A stretch of 64,000 nt of DNA. It comes from JAAXVQ01 sp964604705. Lineage in GTDB: Bacteria > Oederibacteriota > JAAXVQ01. The position numbers and the translations under genes are program-made. The notes under the pieces were generated by a model. That model was given only the letters and a program-made list of their open reading frames with translations. It was not told the DNA's origin and made no database searches. This document shows positions 8,876 through 16,926 of the stretch, piece after piece. The DNA lies in NCBI GenBank assembly GCA_964604705.1, contig CAZSAP010000012.1:1-64000 (forward strand). Direction: 5' to 3'. How positions within the stretch are numbered: the stretch's first letter is position 1; every line of letters starts with the position of its first letter.

Positions 8876-9394
8876 TTATGCGTTCAACCGGTAGCGATGT
8901 ATAATTTGCTCCGCAATATCTGCGGGCGTTTTTCCGTCTGTTGGGCAAAGCCAATCCGCACGGGCGTAGGCATCCAAACGCTGCGACAACAAGGCCTCAA
9001 CCCGTTGCCGTACCTGTTCGGGCTCGCCTGCCAGCAACGGCCGATCCTGCGCCGATCCGACACGTTTGAGAATTTCAGCCACCTGCGCGGTTAAACACAC
9101 CACGGGACCCAGCGCCCGCAAAAGCGGCCAATTGCGCTCGGCCAGCACGATCCCACCGCCGGTAGAGATGACCCGGTGCGCCGCTTCGTGTCCCAAGGTT
9201 TCCAGGGCACGGGTTTCCCAGGTGCGAAACTCCGGCTCGCCCTCTTCGGCAAAGATGCGGGTAATCGGTTTTCCAGCGTGCTCTACAATCCAAGCATCGG
9301 TATCCACCAACGGCCACTCAAGGGCGTGGGCCAACTCGCGTCCGACCGCTGTCTTGCCCGTCCCCATAAACCCCACCAAAACTAAGGAACTCAT
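8876..9394 (-). CDS. aroK: Shikimate kinase
   Basis: Shikimate kinase phosphorylates the 3-hydroxyl of shikimate in the chorismate pathway. The 172-residue P-loop protein has Walker A GFMGTGKT (8-15), DTDAWIVEHAG (shikimate-binding DTD, about 31-41), FRTWETRALE with the substrate-binding Arg, and STGGGIVL (about 77-84). Length is normal. It overlaps the aroC stop region by four bases (9391-9394), indicating coupling with chorismate synthase two steps later in the pathway. Confidence 0.96.
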   Translation of the reverse strand: MSSLVLVGFMGTGKTAVGRELAHALEWPLVDTDAWIVEHAGKPITRIFAEEGEPEFRTWETRALETLGHEAAHRVISTGGGIVLAERNWPLLRALGPVVCLTAQVAEILKRVGSAQDRPLLAGEPEQVRQRVEALLSQRLDAYARADWLCPTDGKTPADIAEQIIHRYRLNA

Positions 9395-10557
9395 CGTTGC
9401 GCAAGCCGCCGGGAGTAAGCCTTGAGATTGGCGACCAATTCTTTCAGCGAGTCACCGCCAAATTTTTCCTGATACGCCCGCGCCAATTCCCCAGCAATCA
9501 TGGCTTCGCCTACGACTGCCGCTGCGGGAACAGCGCAGACATCCGAACGCTCATACCCGGCCGCCTGGGCTTTCTTGGTTTTCATGTCAACGGACATCAA
9601 AGGCTGGCGCAGTGTGGCAATCGGTTTCATGGCCGTGCGCAGCCACAGTGGTTCTCCGGTGGTCATACCGCCTTCCAACCCGCCTGCATGATTGGTGCTG
9701 CGCCGATAGCCTTGCCCGCGCTTGTACACAATTTCATCATGTACCTGCGACCCGGACCAAACGGCACTTTGAAAGCCAATTCCCACTTCCACACCTTTAA
9801 TCGCCGGGATGCTCATAAGCGCTGCGGTCAAGCGGGTCTCCAGGCGGCGATCCCAGTGCACATGACTGCCCAATCCTGGAACCAAACCCCAAGCCGAAAC
9901 CACAAACACGCCGCCCAAGGTATCCCCGGCCTTGGACGCTTGATCAATCACCCGGTGCATGGCCAACGCTGCGCGCGGGTCCGGACAACGAACATCCGAA
10001 GCCTCCGCCTTACGCACCCATTCGGCCGGACTGGCCTCGGCGGGTTTCATCTTGGCCGCGCCAATGGACTCCACCCACGAACCCACTTGCACACCCACGT
10101 GCTGCAACAGCGTGCGGGCGACGGCACCCATGGCCACACGCGTGGTGGTTTCACGGGCCGAGGCGCGTTCCAAAATGTCCCGCAAATCCGAACGATCGTA
10201 TTTCAATGCGCCCACCAAATCCGCATGCCCTGGACGGGGACGCGCAAGCCGCAGAATTTTCTGCTTGGCCGCGGCCGCCTCGGCGCTCATGCTCACGCGC
10301 CAGTTTTCCCAATCACGGTTGACGATGGTTAACGCCACCGGTGACCCGAGGGTCTCCCCGTGACGCACACCGGCGGTAATCTGAACTTGATCTTTTTCGA
10401 TCTGCATGCGCCCGCCGCGTCCATAGCCCTGTTGCCGACGCTGCAATTGCACATTGATATCTTCAGCCTTCAAGGGCATGCCCGCAGGCAAGCCTTCGAT
10501 GATCACACTCAAGGCGGGGCCGTGCGACTCTCCGGCCGTTAAAAAGCGCAACATCAT
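9391..10557 (-). CDS. aroC: Chorismate synthase
   Basis: Chorismate synthase makes chorismate from EPSP using reduced FMN. The 388-residue protein begins MMLRFLTAGESHGPAL, with the signature GESHG near residue 9, QRRQQGYGRGGRM (39-51), HGETLGSPVAL (about 69-79), RPGHADLVGALKY and ERASARETTTRVA. All are conserved positions. The gene overlaps aroK at one end and the glycosyltransferase stop at the other by four bases each, so the three form one transcriptional unit driven from the promoter at 11399-11426. Either of the first two Met codons could start the protein. Confidence 0.97.
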   Translation of the reverse strand: MMLRFLTAGESHGPALSVIIEGLPAGMPLKAEDINVQLQRRQQGYGRGGRMQIEKDQVQITAGVRHGETLGSPVALTIVNRDWENWRVSMSAEAAAAKQKILRLARPRPGHADLVGALKYDRSDLRDILERASARETTTRVAMGAVARTLLQHVGVQVGSWVESIGAAKMKPAEASPAEWVRKAEASDVRCPDPRAALAMHRVIDQASKAGDTLGGVFVVSAWGLVPGLGSHVHWDRRLETRLTAALMSIPAIKGVEVGIGFQSAVWSGSQVHDEIVYKRGQGYRRSTNHAGGLEGGMTTGEPLWLRTAMKPIATLRQPLMSVDMKTKKAQAAGYERSDVCAVPAAAVVGEAMIAGELARAYQEKFGGDSLKELVANLKAYSRRLAQR

Positions 10558-11312
10558 GACCTCCCGGAAAACAAACCGTATCTAAAAATGCAATACAACG
10601 CCCGAACCGCGTCCTTGGTGCCAATCTTTTTGCCCTCGGCATACGAGCGACCGTTGTAGGAAATGCCCACCTCAAAAAAGCGAACCCGCTTGCGCGCCAG
10701 CTTGATGGTCACTTCGGGTTCGAACCCAAAGCGTTTCTCGTTTAATTTTAATGATTGTATGAGCTCACGCCCAAACGCCTTGTAGCATGTTTCCATATCC
10801 GTTAAATTCAAATTGGTGAACATGTTGCTCAAAAAGGTCAAACCGGTATTCATGACCGAATGCCAAAAAAACAAAACCCTGCGACTTTTGGTTGTTAAGA
10901 AACGACTGCCGTAAACCACATCGGCCACACCCTTGGCAAAGGGCATGAGCAAATCCTCGTAGTCGGCCGGATCGTATTCCAAGTCCGCATCCTGAATCAA
11001 CACCACATCGTTGCGGGCCTGCCGAATGCCTTCATGCAAGGCCGCACCTTTACCACTGTTTTTAGGCAGACGGATCAACCGCAGATCTTTTCCCTTCACC
11101 GCCTCGATCTGTTTGAGGGTGCCATCGGTGGAGGCATCGTCCACCACAATGATTTCTTTAGGAATATCCACATCGCGCACGCGGCGAATAATTTCCTGGA
11201 TGGTTTTTTCTTCATTGTAAACGGGGATGATCACCGATAACGATGGCCAAGTGATCGAACGAGATAAGCGTATGTTTGAACGTTGACTGTTTTTAGCTTT
11301 GGATGAATTCAC
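10554..11312 (-). CDS. GT2-family glycosyltransferase (dolichol-phosphate mannosyltransferase-like)
   Basis: The 252-residue protein has a GT-A fold: SVIIPVYNEEKTIQEII (about 26-42), VVDDASTDGT (about 56-65), the IQDADLEYDP metal-binding DxD region (about 106-115), and GSRFLTTKSR. It resembles polyprenyl-phosphate glycosyltransferases such as DPM1-like enzymes but has no C-terminal membrane segments, so it would work at the membrane surface on an undecaprenyl-phosphate or sugar acceptor. The precise donor is unknown. It is first in a tight unit with aroC and aroK. Confidence 0.85.
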   Translation of the reverse strand: MNSSKAKNSQRSNIRLSRSITWPSLSVIIPVYNEEKTIQEIIRRVRDVDIPKEIIVVDDASTDGTLKQIEAVKGKDLRLIRLPKNSGKGAALHEGIRQARNDVVLIQDADLEYDPADYEDLLMPFAKGVADVVYGSRFLTTKSRRVLFFWHSVMNTGLTFLSNMFTNLNLTDMETCYKAFGRELIQSLKLNEKRFGFEPEVTIKLARKRVRFFEVGISYNGRSYAEGKKIGTKDAVRALYCIFRYGLFSGRS

Positions 11313-11398
11313 CTAGCGCCTCATCGGTCCTGGCAGGCCCAACCGGCCCAACTTTTTTGGACGACCGGCGAGTCATGCATGCGGAAAAAAATCGCTTT

Positions 11399-11426
11399 AA
11401 TATAACATTTTTTCGGCTTTTGTCAA
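11399..11426 (-). promoter_or_regulatory. Sigma-70-type promoter for the glycosyltransferase-aroC-aroK unit
   Basis: On the minus strand, TTGACA (11421-11426) and TATATT (11399-11404) are separated by 16 bp, about 85 nt upstream of the glycosyltransferase start. It diverges from the tRNA-Leu promoter about 100 bp away. Confidence 0.7.
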
Positions 11427-11523
11427 TTGCCACGCGTGAATAAAAAACTGCGCCTTGGCTGGCCTAAACGTCTTTGGGCGCGGTCCGAAAAAAAACACAG
11501 TTCAGTTTTTTTCTCAAAAGCAA

Positions 11524-11552
11524 TTGACAAAAAAACAAAAATTTCCTAGTAT
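11524..11552 (+). promoter_or_regulatory. Sigma-70-type promoter for tRNA-Leu
   Basis: TTGACA (11524-11529), a 17-bp spacer and TAGTAT (11547-11552) lie 14 bp upstream of the tRNA gene, which is ideal for a short 5' leader. Confidence 0.85.
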
Positions 11553-11566
11553 GTACCAACATTTTT

Positions 11567-11653
11567 GCCGGAGTGGTGAAATTGGTAGACGCAGAGGACT
11601 CAAAATCCTCCGCTCGCAAGGGCATGTCGGTTCGATTCCGACCTCCGGCACCA
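11567..11653 (+). tRNA. tRNA-Leu (anticodon CAA)
   Basis: An 87-nt class II tRNA. The acceptor stem GCCGGAG pairs with CTCCGGC; discriminator A and an encoded CCA end it. The anticodon stem GAGGA/TCCTC closes the loop CTCAAAA, giving anticodon CAA (reads UUG). A long variable arm and a T-arm GTCGG-TTCGATT-CCGAC are present. Own promoter upstream and intrinsic terminator downstream, so it is monocistronic. Confidence 0.97.
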
Positions 11654-11662
11654 GACCTTACC

Positions 11663-11693
11663 AAAGGCAACCCCCCATGGGTTGCCTTTTTTT
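11663..11693 (+). terminator. Intrinsic terminator after tRNA-Leu
   Basis: AAGGCAACC pairs with GGTTGCCTT around a short loop and is followed by a run of seven Ts, starting 10 nt after the tRNA CCA end. Confidence 0.9.
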
Positions 11694-11732
11694 ATTCCAC
11701 AATTTTCCCTGTAGGACAACCCAGGCACAGAG

Positions 11733-11770
11733 CAAAAAAAAAGGGGCGCGCCTCGCAGGCGCACCCCTTT
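11733..11770 (-). terminator. Intrinsic terminator of the MerR-GGDEF gene
   Basis: Read on the minus strand, AAAGGGG-TGCGCC pairs with GGCGC-GCCCCTTT around a short loop, followed by nine Ts. It lies 15 nt beyond the stop codon at 11785. Confidence 0.88.
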
Positions 11771-11784
11771 AACAAAAACCATTA

Positions 11785-12654
11785 TTACGATGAACGCTTA
11801 TCCACCACAAAATCGCTCTTCTTCATTTTTTGCGCAAATTGTTTTAATTCATTGGCAATGTCATCGATTTGAGCAAAATGGGCCAAATTGCGCCGCTCAT
11901 TGGTCACAACTGAAACCGTTAAGGTCATAATGCTGTATTTGAGCACCTCGCCCTTACGGTTTATATTGATAATATAATTGTTTTCCCGATCTTCTTTATC
12001 GTACTGCTGGGGGATCAATTGATCAAAATTTTCAATCAACTTGGCACAAATCAACTGATATTTTTCCGGTGTGGTTACAATCACGAAATTGTCCCCACCC
12101 AAATGCCCGATCACATCCCCTTGATTCCCAAAATCACGGGTCACATCAAAAATAATCAACGAGGTGAACTTTAGCAGCTTATCCCCACGCTGATAACCAT
12201 ACCGTAAGTTATATGCGCGAAAATTTTCCAAATCCACATAGCAAATAGCCGTTTTCGCCCCCTCGGATAAGCGCCGATCAATCTCCTGCTGAATAAAAAA
12301 GTGGTCCGGAAGATTGGTGAGGGGATGAACGCGAGTCGCACCCTTGGAATCCGCATACCCTTCCTCGATCTCCGAACCCACATTAAAACAATTGAGATCT
12401 TTCACTTTCTTTTTCAGTGCTTCGTCTTGCAAAAAATTAGAAGAGGTGATCAAATCATTGATGCGCAAATTATTTGTGTCCAACGTTTCTTTCAGGGAAA
12501 TAATTTTCTTCACCATGGTCTTGCTGTATTTGCGATGACCAGAAGGCACGCGTACAGGCGCAATTAAGCCCAAACTCTCCCAATATCTAAGGGTGCGTTC
12601 AGACAAGCCACTTAACTTTGCTGCAGCACCGATACCGATCAGTTTTTCTTTCAT
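11785..12654 (-). CDS. MerR-type DNA-binding domain fused to a degenerate GGDEF domain
   Basis: The 289-residue protein has a MerR winged helix-turn-helix (5-75: IGAAAKLSGLSERTLRYWESLG, PSGHRKYS) joined directly to a GGDEF-like domain (about 108-275). PLTNLPDHFF (111-120) is the usual DPLTGLPN region, YVDLENFRAYN the metal/substrate-binding strand, and GGDNF (186-190) replaces GG(D/E)EF. The Glu-to-Asn change and loss of the first Asp suggest it no longer makes c-di-GMP and may instead sense a nucleotide or act as a dimer platform. It has its own consensus promoter, an AGAGAGG ribosome site and its own terminator, so it is monocistronic. Its base composition is clearly more AT-rich than its neighbours. 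Target genes are unknown. Confidence 0.87.
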   Translation of the reverse strand: MKEKLIGIGAAAKLSGLSERTLRYWESLGLIAPVRVPSGHRKYSKTMVKKIISLKETLDTNNLRINDLITSSNFLQDEALKKKVKDLNCFNVGSEIEEGYADSKGATRVHPLTNLPDHFFIQQEIDRRLSEGAKTAICYVDLENFRAYNLRYGYQRGDKLLKFTSLIIFDVTRDFGNQGDVIGHLGGDNFVIVTTPEKYQLICAKLIENFDQLIPQQYDKEDRENNYIININRKGEVLKYSIMTLTVSVVTNERRNLAHFAQIDDIANELKQFAQKMKKSDFVVDKRSS

Positions 12655-12744
12655 AATTGAGAACCTCTCTGGTCAGGATGGATAAATGATCCGACCTTCG
12701 GCCTAAAAAATACTTGCACTAAATATAAAAAAAAACTCGAATGA

Positions 12745-12772
12745 ATTATATCATCACCAAATATTTTGTCAA
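12745..12772 (-). promoter_or_regulatory. Consensus sigma-70 promoter of the MerR-GGDEF gene
   Basis: On the minus strand TTGACA (12767-12772) and TATAAT (12745-12750) match consensus exactly with a 16-bp spacer, leaving an approximately 85-nt leader. The remaining AT-rich 12773-12906 stretch holds nothing else I can identify. Confidence 0.85.
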
Positions 12773-12906
12773 GTTTCAACTAATTGTTTTCGTAGGTTTA
12801 TTTTATACGGAAATATCCTTAAAAAACAGGGATATATTTTAAACACAAACCAATGTCATTAGATACATCGGCTCACTAAAAAATTACAAAAAATAATCCT
12901 TAAAAA

Positions 12907-14115
12907 TCAAACCAGGGAAATTTTTGCATACTTTCGCTTTCCAACTTGAACCACAGAACCATCCTTGATTTCAACATCCAGGGCCGAATCCCCAATACGC
13001 TGTTGATCTACTTCAACCGCCCCTTGCTTAATCATGCGCTGGGCTTCGGCCTTGCTTGGCACCATTTGGGTTTGGTGCAATAATTTCACAATCCAAATTT
13101 TTCCGTCCTTTAGTTCTGAAGCCGCCAACTTTATCTCAGGCATCTCACTGGGCAATTGTCGATCCCGAAAAATTCGGTCAAATTCATCCGCGGCTTCACG
13201 CGCCGCAGCCGCCGAATGGAATTGTTCAACAATGGTGAAGGCCAAACGCACTTTGATCGCCCGCGGATGCACAACCCCGGATTCCATTTCCTGGCGAATC
13301 GTGCTTAATTCGGCATCGGTGAGGCTGGTGAGCAGGGTAAAATATTTCAGCATCATGGTATCCGGCAAACTCATGAGTTTGCCAAACATATCTTTGGGGG
13401 CTTCGGTGATTCCTACATAATTTCCAAGGCTTTTGGACATTTTATTCACTCCGTCCAAACCTTCCAAAAGGGGCATCGCCAAAATCACTTCCGGTTCCTG
13501 CCCATAATCCTGCTGCAAGGCGCGCGCAACCAAGCAATTGAAGATCTGATCCGTGCCACACATTTCAATATCCGACTTGAGCACCACGGAATCATACCCT
13601 TGGATGAGCGGATAGAGCAGCTCATGCAGCCCAATCGGACGTCCTTCGCGATACCGCTTTTCAAAATCATCCCGTTCCAAAATCCGAGCCACGGTATACC
13701 GGGCGGATAAACGAATAATGTCGGCAAAGGTCATGGGACCGCACCAGGTGTTGTTAAAGACCACCTGTGTCCGTTCGGGCAAAAGAATTTTGAAGACTTG
13801 ATTCTGATAGGTCTGGGCATTGGCCAATATTTGCTCCCGCGTCAGCGGGGGCCGGGTGATGCTGCGCCCGGTAGGATCGCCGATCATGCCCGTAAAATCG
13901 CCAATGAGAAACTGTACGGTGTGCCCCAATTCCTGGAGGTGGCGCAACTTACGCAAAACCACGGCATGGCCTAGATGCAAATCCGGAGCCGACGGATCGG
14001 CACCGTATTTAACCAACAAAGGCCGTTCTTGTTTTAATTTGGCGGCCAAATCTTCATGGCTGATGATATTGGCGCATCCCCGACCAATGGCTTCCAACGT
14101 ATTTAAACTCGACAC
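12907..14115 (-). CDS. tyrS: Tyrosyl-tRNA synthetase
   Basis: TyrRS charges tRNA-Tyr. The 402-residue protein has the class I signatures DLHLGHAVVL (HIGH-type, about 45-54) and NKMSKSLGNY (KMSKS, about 229-238) and a C-terminal S4 RNA-binding domain (about 335-402). The LHLGH spacing and GTDQIFNCL resemble the TyrZ/bacterial type 2 subgroup. The start is GTG at 14115 with a GGAGCG ribosome site. It is transcribed divergently from the penicillin-binding protein; I see no T-box motif in the short leader. Confidence 0.97.
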   Translation of the reverse strand: MSSLNTLEAIGRGCANIISHEDLAAKLKQERPLLVKYGADPSAPDLHLGHAVVLRKLRHLQELGHTVQFLIGDFTGMIGDPTGRSITRPPLTREQILANAQTYQNQVFKILLPERTQVVFNNTWCGPMTFADIIRLSARYTVARILERDDFEKRYREGRPIGLHELLYPLIQGYDSVVLKSDIEMCGTDQIFNCLVARALQQDYGQEPEVILAMPLLEGLDGVNKMSKSLGNYVGITEAPKDMFGKLMSLPDTMMLKYFTLLTSLTDAELSTIRQEMESGVVHPRAIKVRLAFTIVEQFHSAAAAREAADEFDRIFRDRQLPSEMPEIKLAASELKDGKIWIVKLLHQTQMVPSKAEAQRMIKQGAVEVDQQRIGDSALDVEIKDGSVVQVGKRKYAKISLV

Positions 14116-14203
14116 GCGTTCACGCTCCGCAGATATAATGGAAAGTTACCCTAAAACGCTTGCAAAACCCGCTTACTCTAGCATTCCTGATTGGAAAAAC
14201 GCA

Positions 14204-14232
14204 ATGGAAAAATGTAGGGACTATGGTACAAT
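14204..14232 (+). promoter_or_regulatory. Possible promoter of the penicillin-binding protein gene
   Basis: TACAAT (14227-14232) is a good -10 element 40 nt before the ATG; the -35 region (14204-14209, ATGGAA) is weak. The assignment rests mainly on the -10 and position. Confidence 0.35.
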
Positions 14233-14271
14233 GCTCATCATTGATTTTCCTCAGAGAGGATTTCTTTTTGC

Positions 14272-16641
14272 ATGCAGGATGAATTGCCGTTTTCTCCCGA
14301 ACCCACGCCCGATGAACCCAAGCCCGTGAAGCAGCCTATTGCCGACGAGGAGCATACACTGGCCGTAAAGCATACATCTACGACGTCCTTCTGGACCTGG
14401 AAGCGCTGGGTGTTTTTTATTTTTTCCTTATTGGTTGCCATTGGCTCCGGTGCGGCCTTCGGGACCTTGATCACGTTCATGGGTGAAATGCCCCTGGCGT
14501 CCGATCTAAAGGCGTTTCAACCTTCCCTAACCACCAAAATGTACGACTGCAAGGGGCAGCTGATTACGGAATTGTTCACCGAACAGCGTACCCTCATCCA
14601 TTTGGAAAATGTCCCAGACCACCTGCAAAAAGCTGTTATTGCCATTGAAGACAACAGTTTCTACCAACATTTTGGCATTCAACTGGCAGGGATTGTCCGC
14701 TCGGTCATGGTGAATGTTCTCCACAAGCGCTATCAGCAGGGTGGTTCCACCATCACCCAGCAGCTGGCCCGCAACATGTTTCTGACCCGGCGAAAAACCA
14801 TCGAGCGCAAAGTCAAAGAAATTATTCTGGCCCTGCAGATTGAACGCACCTACACCAAAAAAGAAATATTGGAAATGTACTTAAATCAAATTTACTTCGG
14901 CAATGGCGCTTACGGTGTCGAGTCTGCGGCCCGCGCCTATTTTGGAAAGCACATCCAAGATCTGGATCTCTCCGAATGCGCCCTCCTGGCCGGTTTGCCA
15001 CGTTCGCCGAACACCTACAACCCCTACCGGAATCAAGAACGCGCCAAACGCCGCAGAAACCTGGTGATTGCCCAAATGCAACGCCTGGGCTTCATTACCC
15101 CTTTGGAAGCCGAAGCGGCCAAGGCCAAACCCATTCAACTGGCTTCGGTTGAAGTTTCCCAAGCGCCTTACTTTGTCGAATATGTCCGGCAGCAACTGGA
15201 AAGCCGCTACGGCGGCGGAGCGTTGTACAAAGGCGGGCTGAAAGTCTACACCACCTTGGATATGTCCATCCAGCAAATGGCCCAGGACAGCATGAATGAG
15301 GGGATGGTGGAGGCCGAAAAAATCATTCTACCCCGCCTGCCCAAAAGCGCCGGACACATGCCCGAAACCTTGCAATGCGCGTTGGTCGTATCCGATCCCA
15401 CGACCGGTGAAATCCGGGCCATGATCGGCGGGCGGAACTTCCAAGAGAGCAAATTCAATCGCGCGGTCCAGGCTCAGCGCCAACCCGGGTCGGCGTTCAA
15501 ACCCTTTATTTATGCCACGGCCTTTTCCAAAGGGTTCACCCAAGCCGACCTCATTCTCGATGCTCCGGTGGTGTTTAAAACCGAGCAGGGCAAAGTGTGG
15601 AAGCCCGAAAACTTTTCCAGTACGTTTGAAGGCATGACCTGCCTGCGCAGCGCCTTAACCCATTCCCGCAATATTGTCAGCGTCAAGCTCTTGGATAAAG
15701 TCGGCATGGACAACGTCGTCGAAACCGCGCACCGCATGGGCATTGAATCCACCTTAAATCCATATCTCACCTTGGCCCTGGGGGCGTCGGAAGTCAACCT
15801 GTTGGAGATGGTTTCGGCCTATGGGACTCTGGCCAATCACGGCATCCACGCTGAGCCGGTAAGCATTGTGCGCGTAGAAGATGCGGAAGGCAATGTCCTG
15901 GAAGAAAATGCCTCCTTCAAGCAAGAGGGCCTGGATGAATCCACCGCGTACATCCTCACCGATGTCATGGAAAACGTCATCAATGCCGGTACGGGGTATC
16001 CCATCCGGCGCATGGGCTTTAAGTATCCGGCCGCGGGAAAAACCGGAACCACCAACGACTACACCGACGCCTGGTTTATGGGGTTCACCTCCGAATACGT
16101 CGCGGGTGTTTGGCTGGGCCTTGACTCGCACCGCAGTCTGGGTCGGGGCATTACCGGCGGCATGGTTTCGGCTCCCATCTGGGGACGCCTGATGATGAAA
16201 ATTTACGCCAATCGCGCCCCGCGTGATTTTGAAAAACCGAGCACCGTTACCAACATTACCTTTTGCCGCGCCTCCGGACTGCTGGCCAATCCAGAGTGTG
16301 AACGCTTCACGGCCTACGGAGCCTTTGCGGTTGGCACAGCCCCGACGAAGCACTGTGACATGCACATGGCCGAGCCCGACCCCAACTCCTTGTCCAACGT
16401 CAATCTAAACCTGGCCCCCGATATGCTGGACCTGTCCGGCAATTCTCCGGCCGCACAGGGAAGTGGATCCAAGATCAAGACCAAAGACCTCGATGCTGAA
16501 GAACGGGACAGTGAGCGTCCCAATGACGCGGTCTTGAATGAAGACGGCGAATCCGCCAGCCCAGCGTCCAATCCCAAACCAAAACCCACTCCTGCAAAAA
16601 CCCGACCGGCGCCCATGCGTCAAGTCCCCCCCATGCTTTAG
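14272..16641 (+). CDS. Class A penicillin-binding protein (PBP1A-like, glycosyltransferase/transpeptidase)
   Basis: This bifunctional enzyme polymerises and cross-links peptidoglycan in the periplasm. The 789-residue protein has a cytoplasmic N-tail (1-42), one membrane segment (about 46-70), a GT51 domain (about 95-270, catalytic E126 in AIEDNSFYQHFG and QGGSTITQQLARN) and a transpeptidase domain (about 330-640) with S407-x-x-K410 (GSAFKPF), a HSRN motif and K590-T-G-T. The C-terminal ~100 residues are Pro/Asp/Lys-rich and probably disordered. A ribosome site AGAGAGGA lies about 12 nt before the ATG. It is a single-gene unit convergent with ppdK. Confidence 0.96.
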   Translation: MQDELPFSPEPTPDEPKPVKQPIADEEHTLAVKHTSTTSFWTWKRWVFFIFSLLVAIGSGAAFGTLITFMGEMPLASDLKAFQPSLTTKMYDCKGQLITELFTEQRTLIHLENVPDHLQKAVIAIEDNSFYQHFGIQLAGIVRSVMVNVLHKRYQQGGSTITQQLARNMFLTRRKTIERKVKEIILALQIERTYTKKEILEMYLNQIYFGNGAYGVESAARAYFGKHIQDLDLSECALLAGLPRSPNTYNPYRNQERAKRRRNLVIAQMQRLGFITPLEAEAAKAKPIQLASVEVSQAPYFVEYVRQQLESRYGGGALYKGGLKVYTTLDMSIQQMAQDSMNEGMVEAEKIILPRLPKSAGHMPETLQCALVVSDPTTGEIRAMIGGRNFQESKFNRAVQAQRQPGSAFKPFIYATAFSKGFTQADLILDAPVVFKTEQGKVWKPENFSSTFEGMTCLRSALTHSRNIVSVKLLDKVGMDNVVETAHRMGIESTLNPYLTLALGASEVNLLEMVSAYGTLANHGIHAEPVSIVRVEDAEGNVLEENASFKQEGLDESTAYILTDVMENVINAGTGYPIRRMGFKYPAAGKTGTTNDYTDAWFMGFTSEYVAGVWLGLDSHRSLGRGITGGMVSAPIWGRLMMKIYANRAPRDFEKPSTVTNITFCRASGLLANPECERFTAYGAFAVGTAPTKHCDMHMAEPDPNSLSNVNLNLAPDMLDLSGNSPAAQGSGSKIKTKDLDAEERDSERPNDAVLNEDGESASPASNPKPKPTPAKTRPAPMRQVPPML

Positions 16642-16865
16642 TCCACGCCCTCAACGTTACACCCAAATCCTTGCTTGCGCGGTTACGTAAACCGCGCCTA
16701 GCTTTTCCACCCTTTTGATCGGTCTCTCCTGCGGAGCTTTCAGGGCCACCACACGTTTTCCCGACGCGGACGTACTGTCCGCGATTTCTTCCTTTCTCAG
16801 TTAGGTGTTTCGCCCCCCCAAGCCTGGATCTCGATGCTCGATAAGGCCGTCACCAAGCCCGTTTG
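16642..16865. other. Convergent intergenic region with two strong hairpins
   Basis: The region between the PBP gene and the ppdK terminator contains no convincing ORF. GCGCGGTT (16677-16684) pairs with AACCGCGC (16690-16697), and CGCGGAC (16765-16771) pairs with GTCCGCG (16777-16783); both are followed by T/C-rich sequence and either could end PBP transcription. I recognise no known riboswitch or small RNA here. Confidence 0.4.
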
Positions 16866-16868
16866 ACG

Positions 16869-16909
16869 CAAAAAAAAACGCCCCGGGAAAAATCCCGAGG
16901 CGTTTTTTC
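16869..16909. terminator. Bidirectional intrinsic terminator between PBP gene and ppdK
   Basis: AACGCC-CGGGA pairs with TCCCG-GGCGTT around an A-rich loop, with A-run on the left and six Ts on the right, so it can stop transcription from both directions. It lies 18 nt beyond the ppdK stop codon. Confidence 0.9.
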
Positions 16910-16926
16910 AACCACTACGCGAAAAC

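Noticed and set aside
15754..16365. 203-codon frame antisense to the penicillin-binding protein
   Set aside because: Antisense shadow of a strong coding sequence with no motif of its own.
16655..16740. T-box-like AGGGTGG...GCGCGG on the minus strand
   Set aside because: Spacing and the conserved ACCGCG part do not fit the T-box antiterminator, and the following gene would be antisense PBP.
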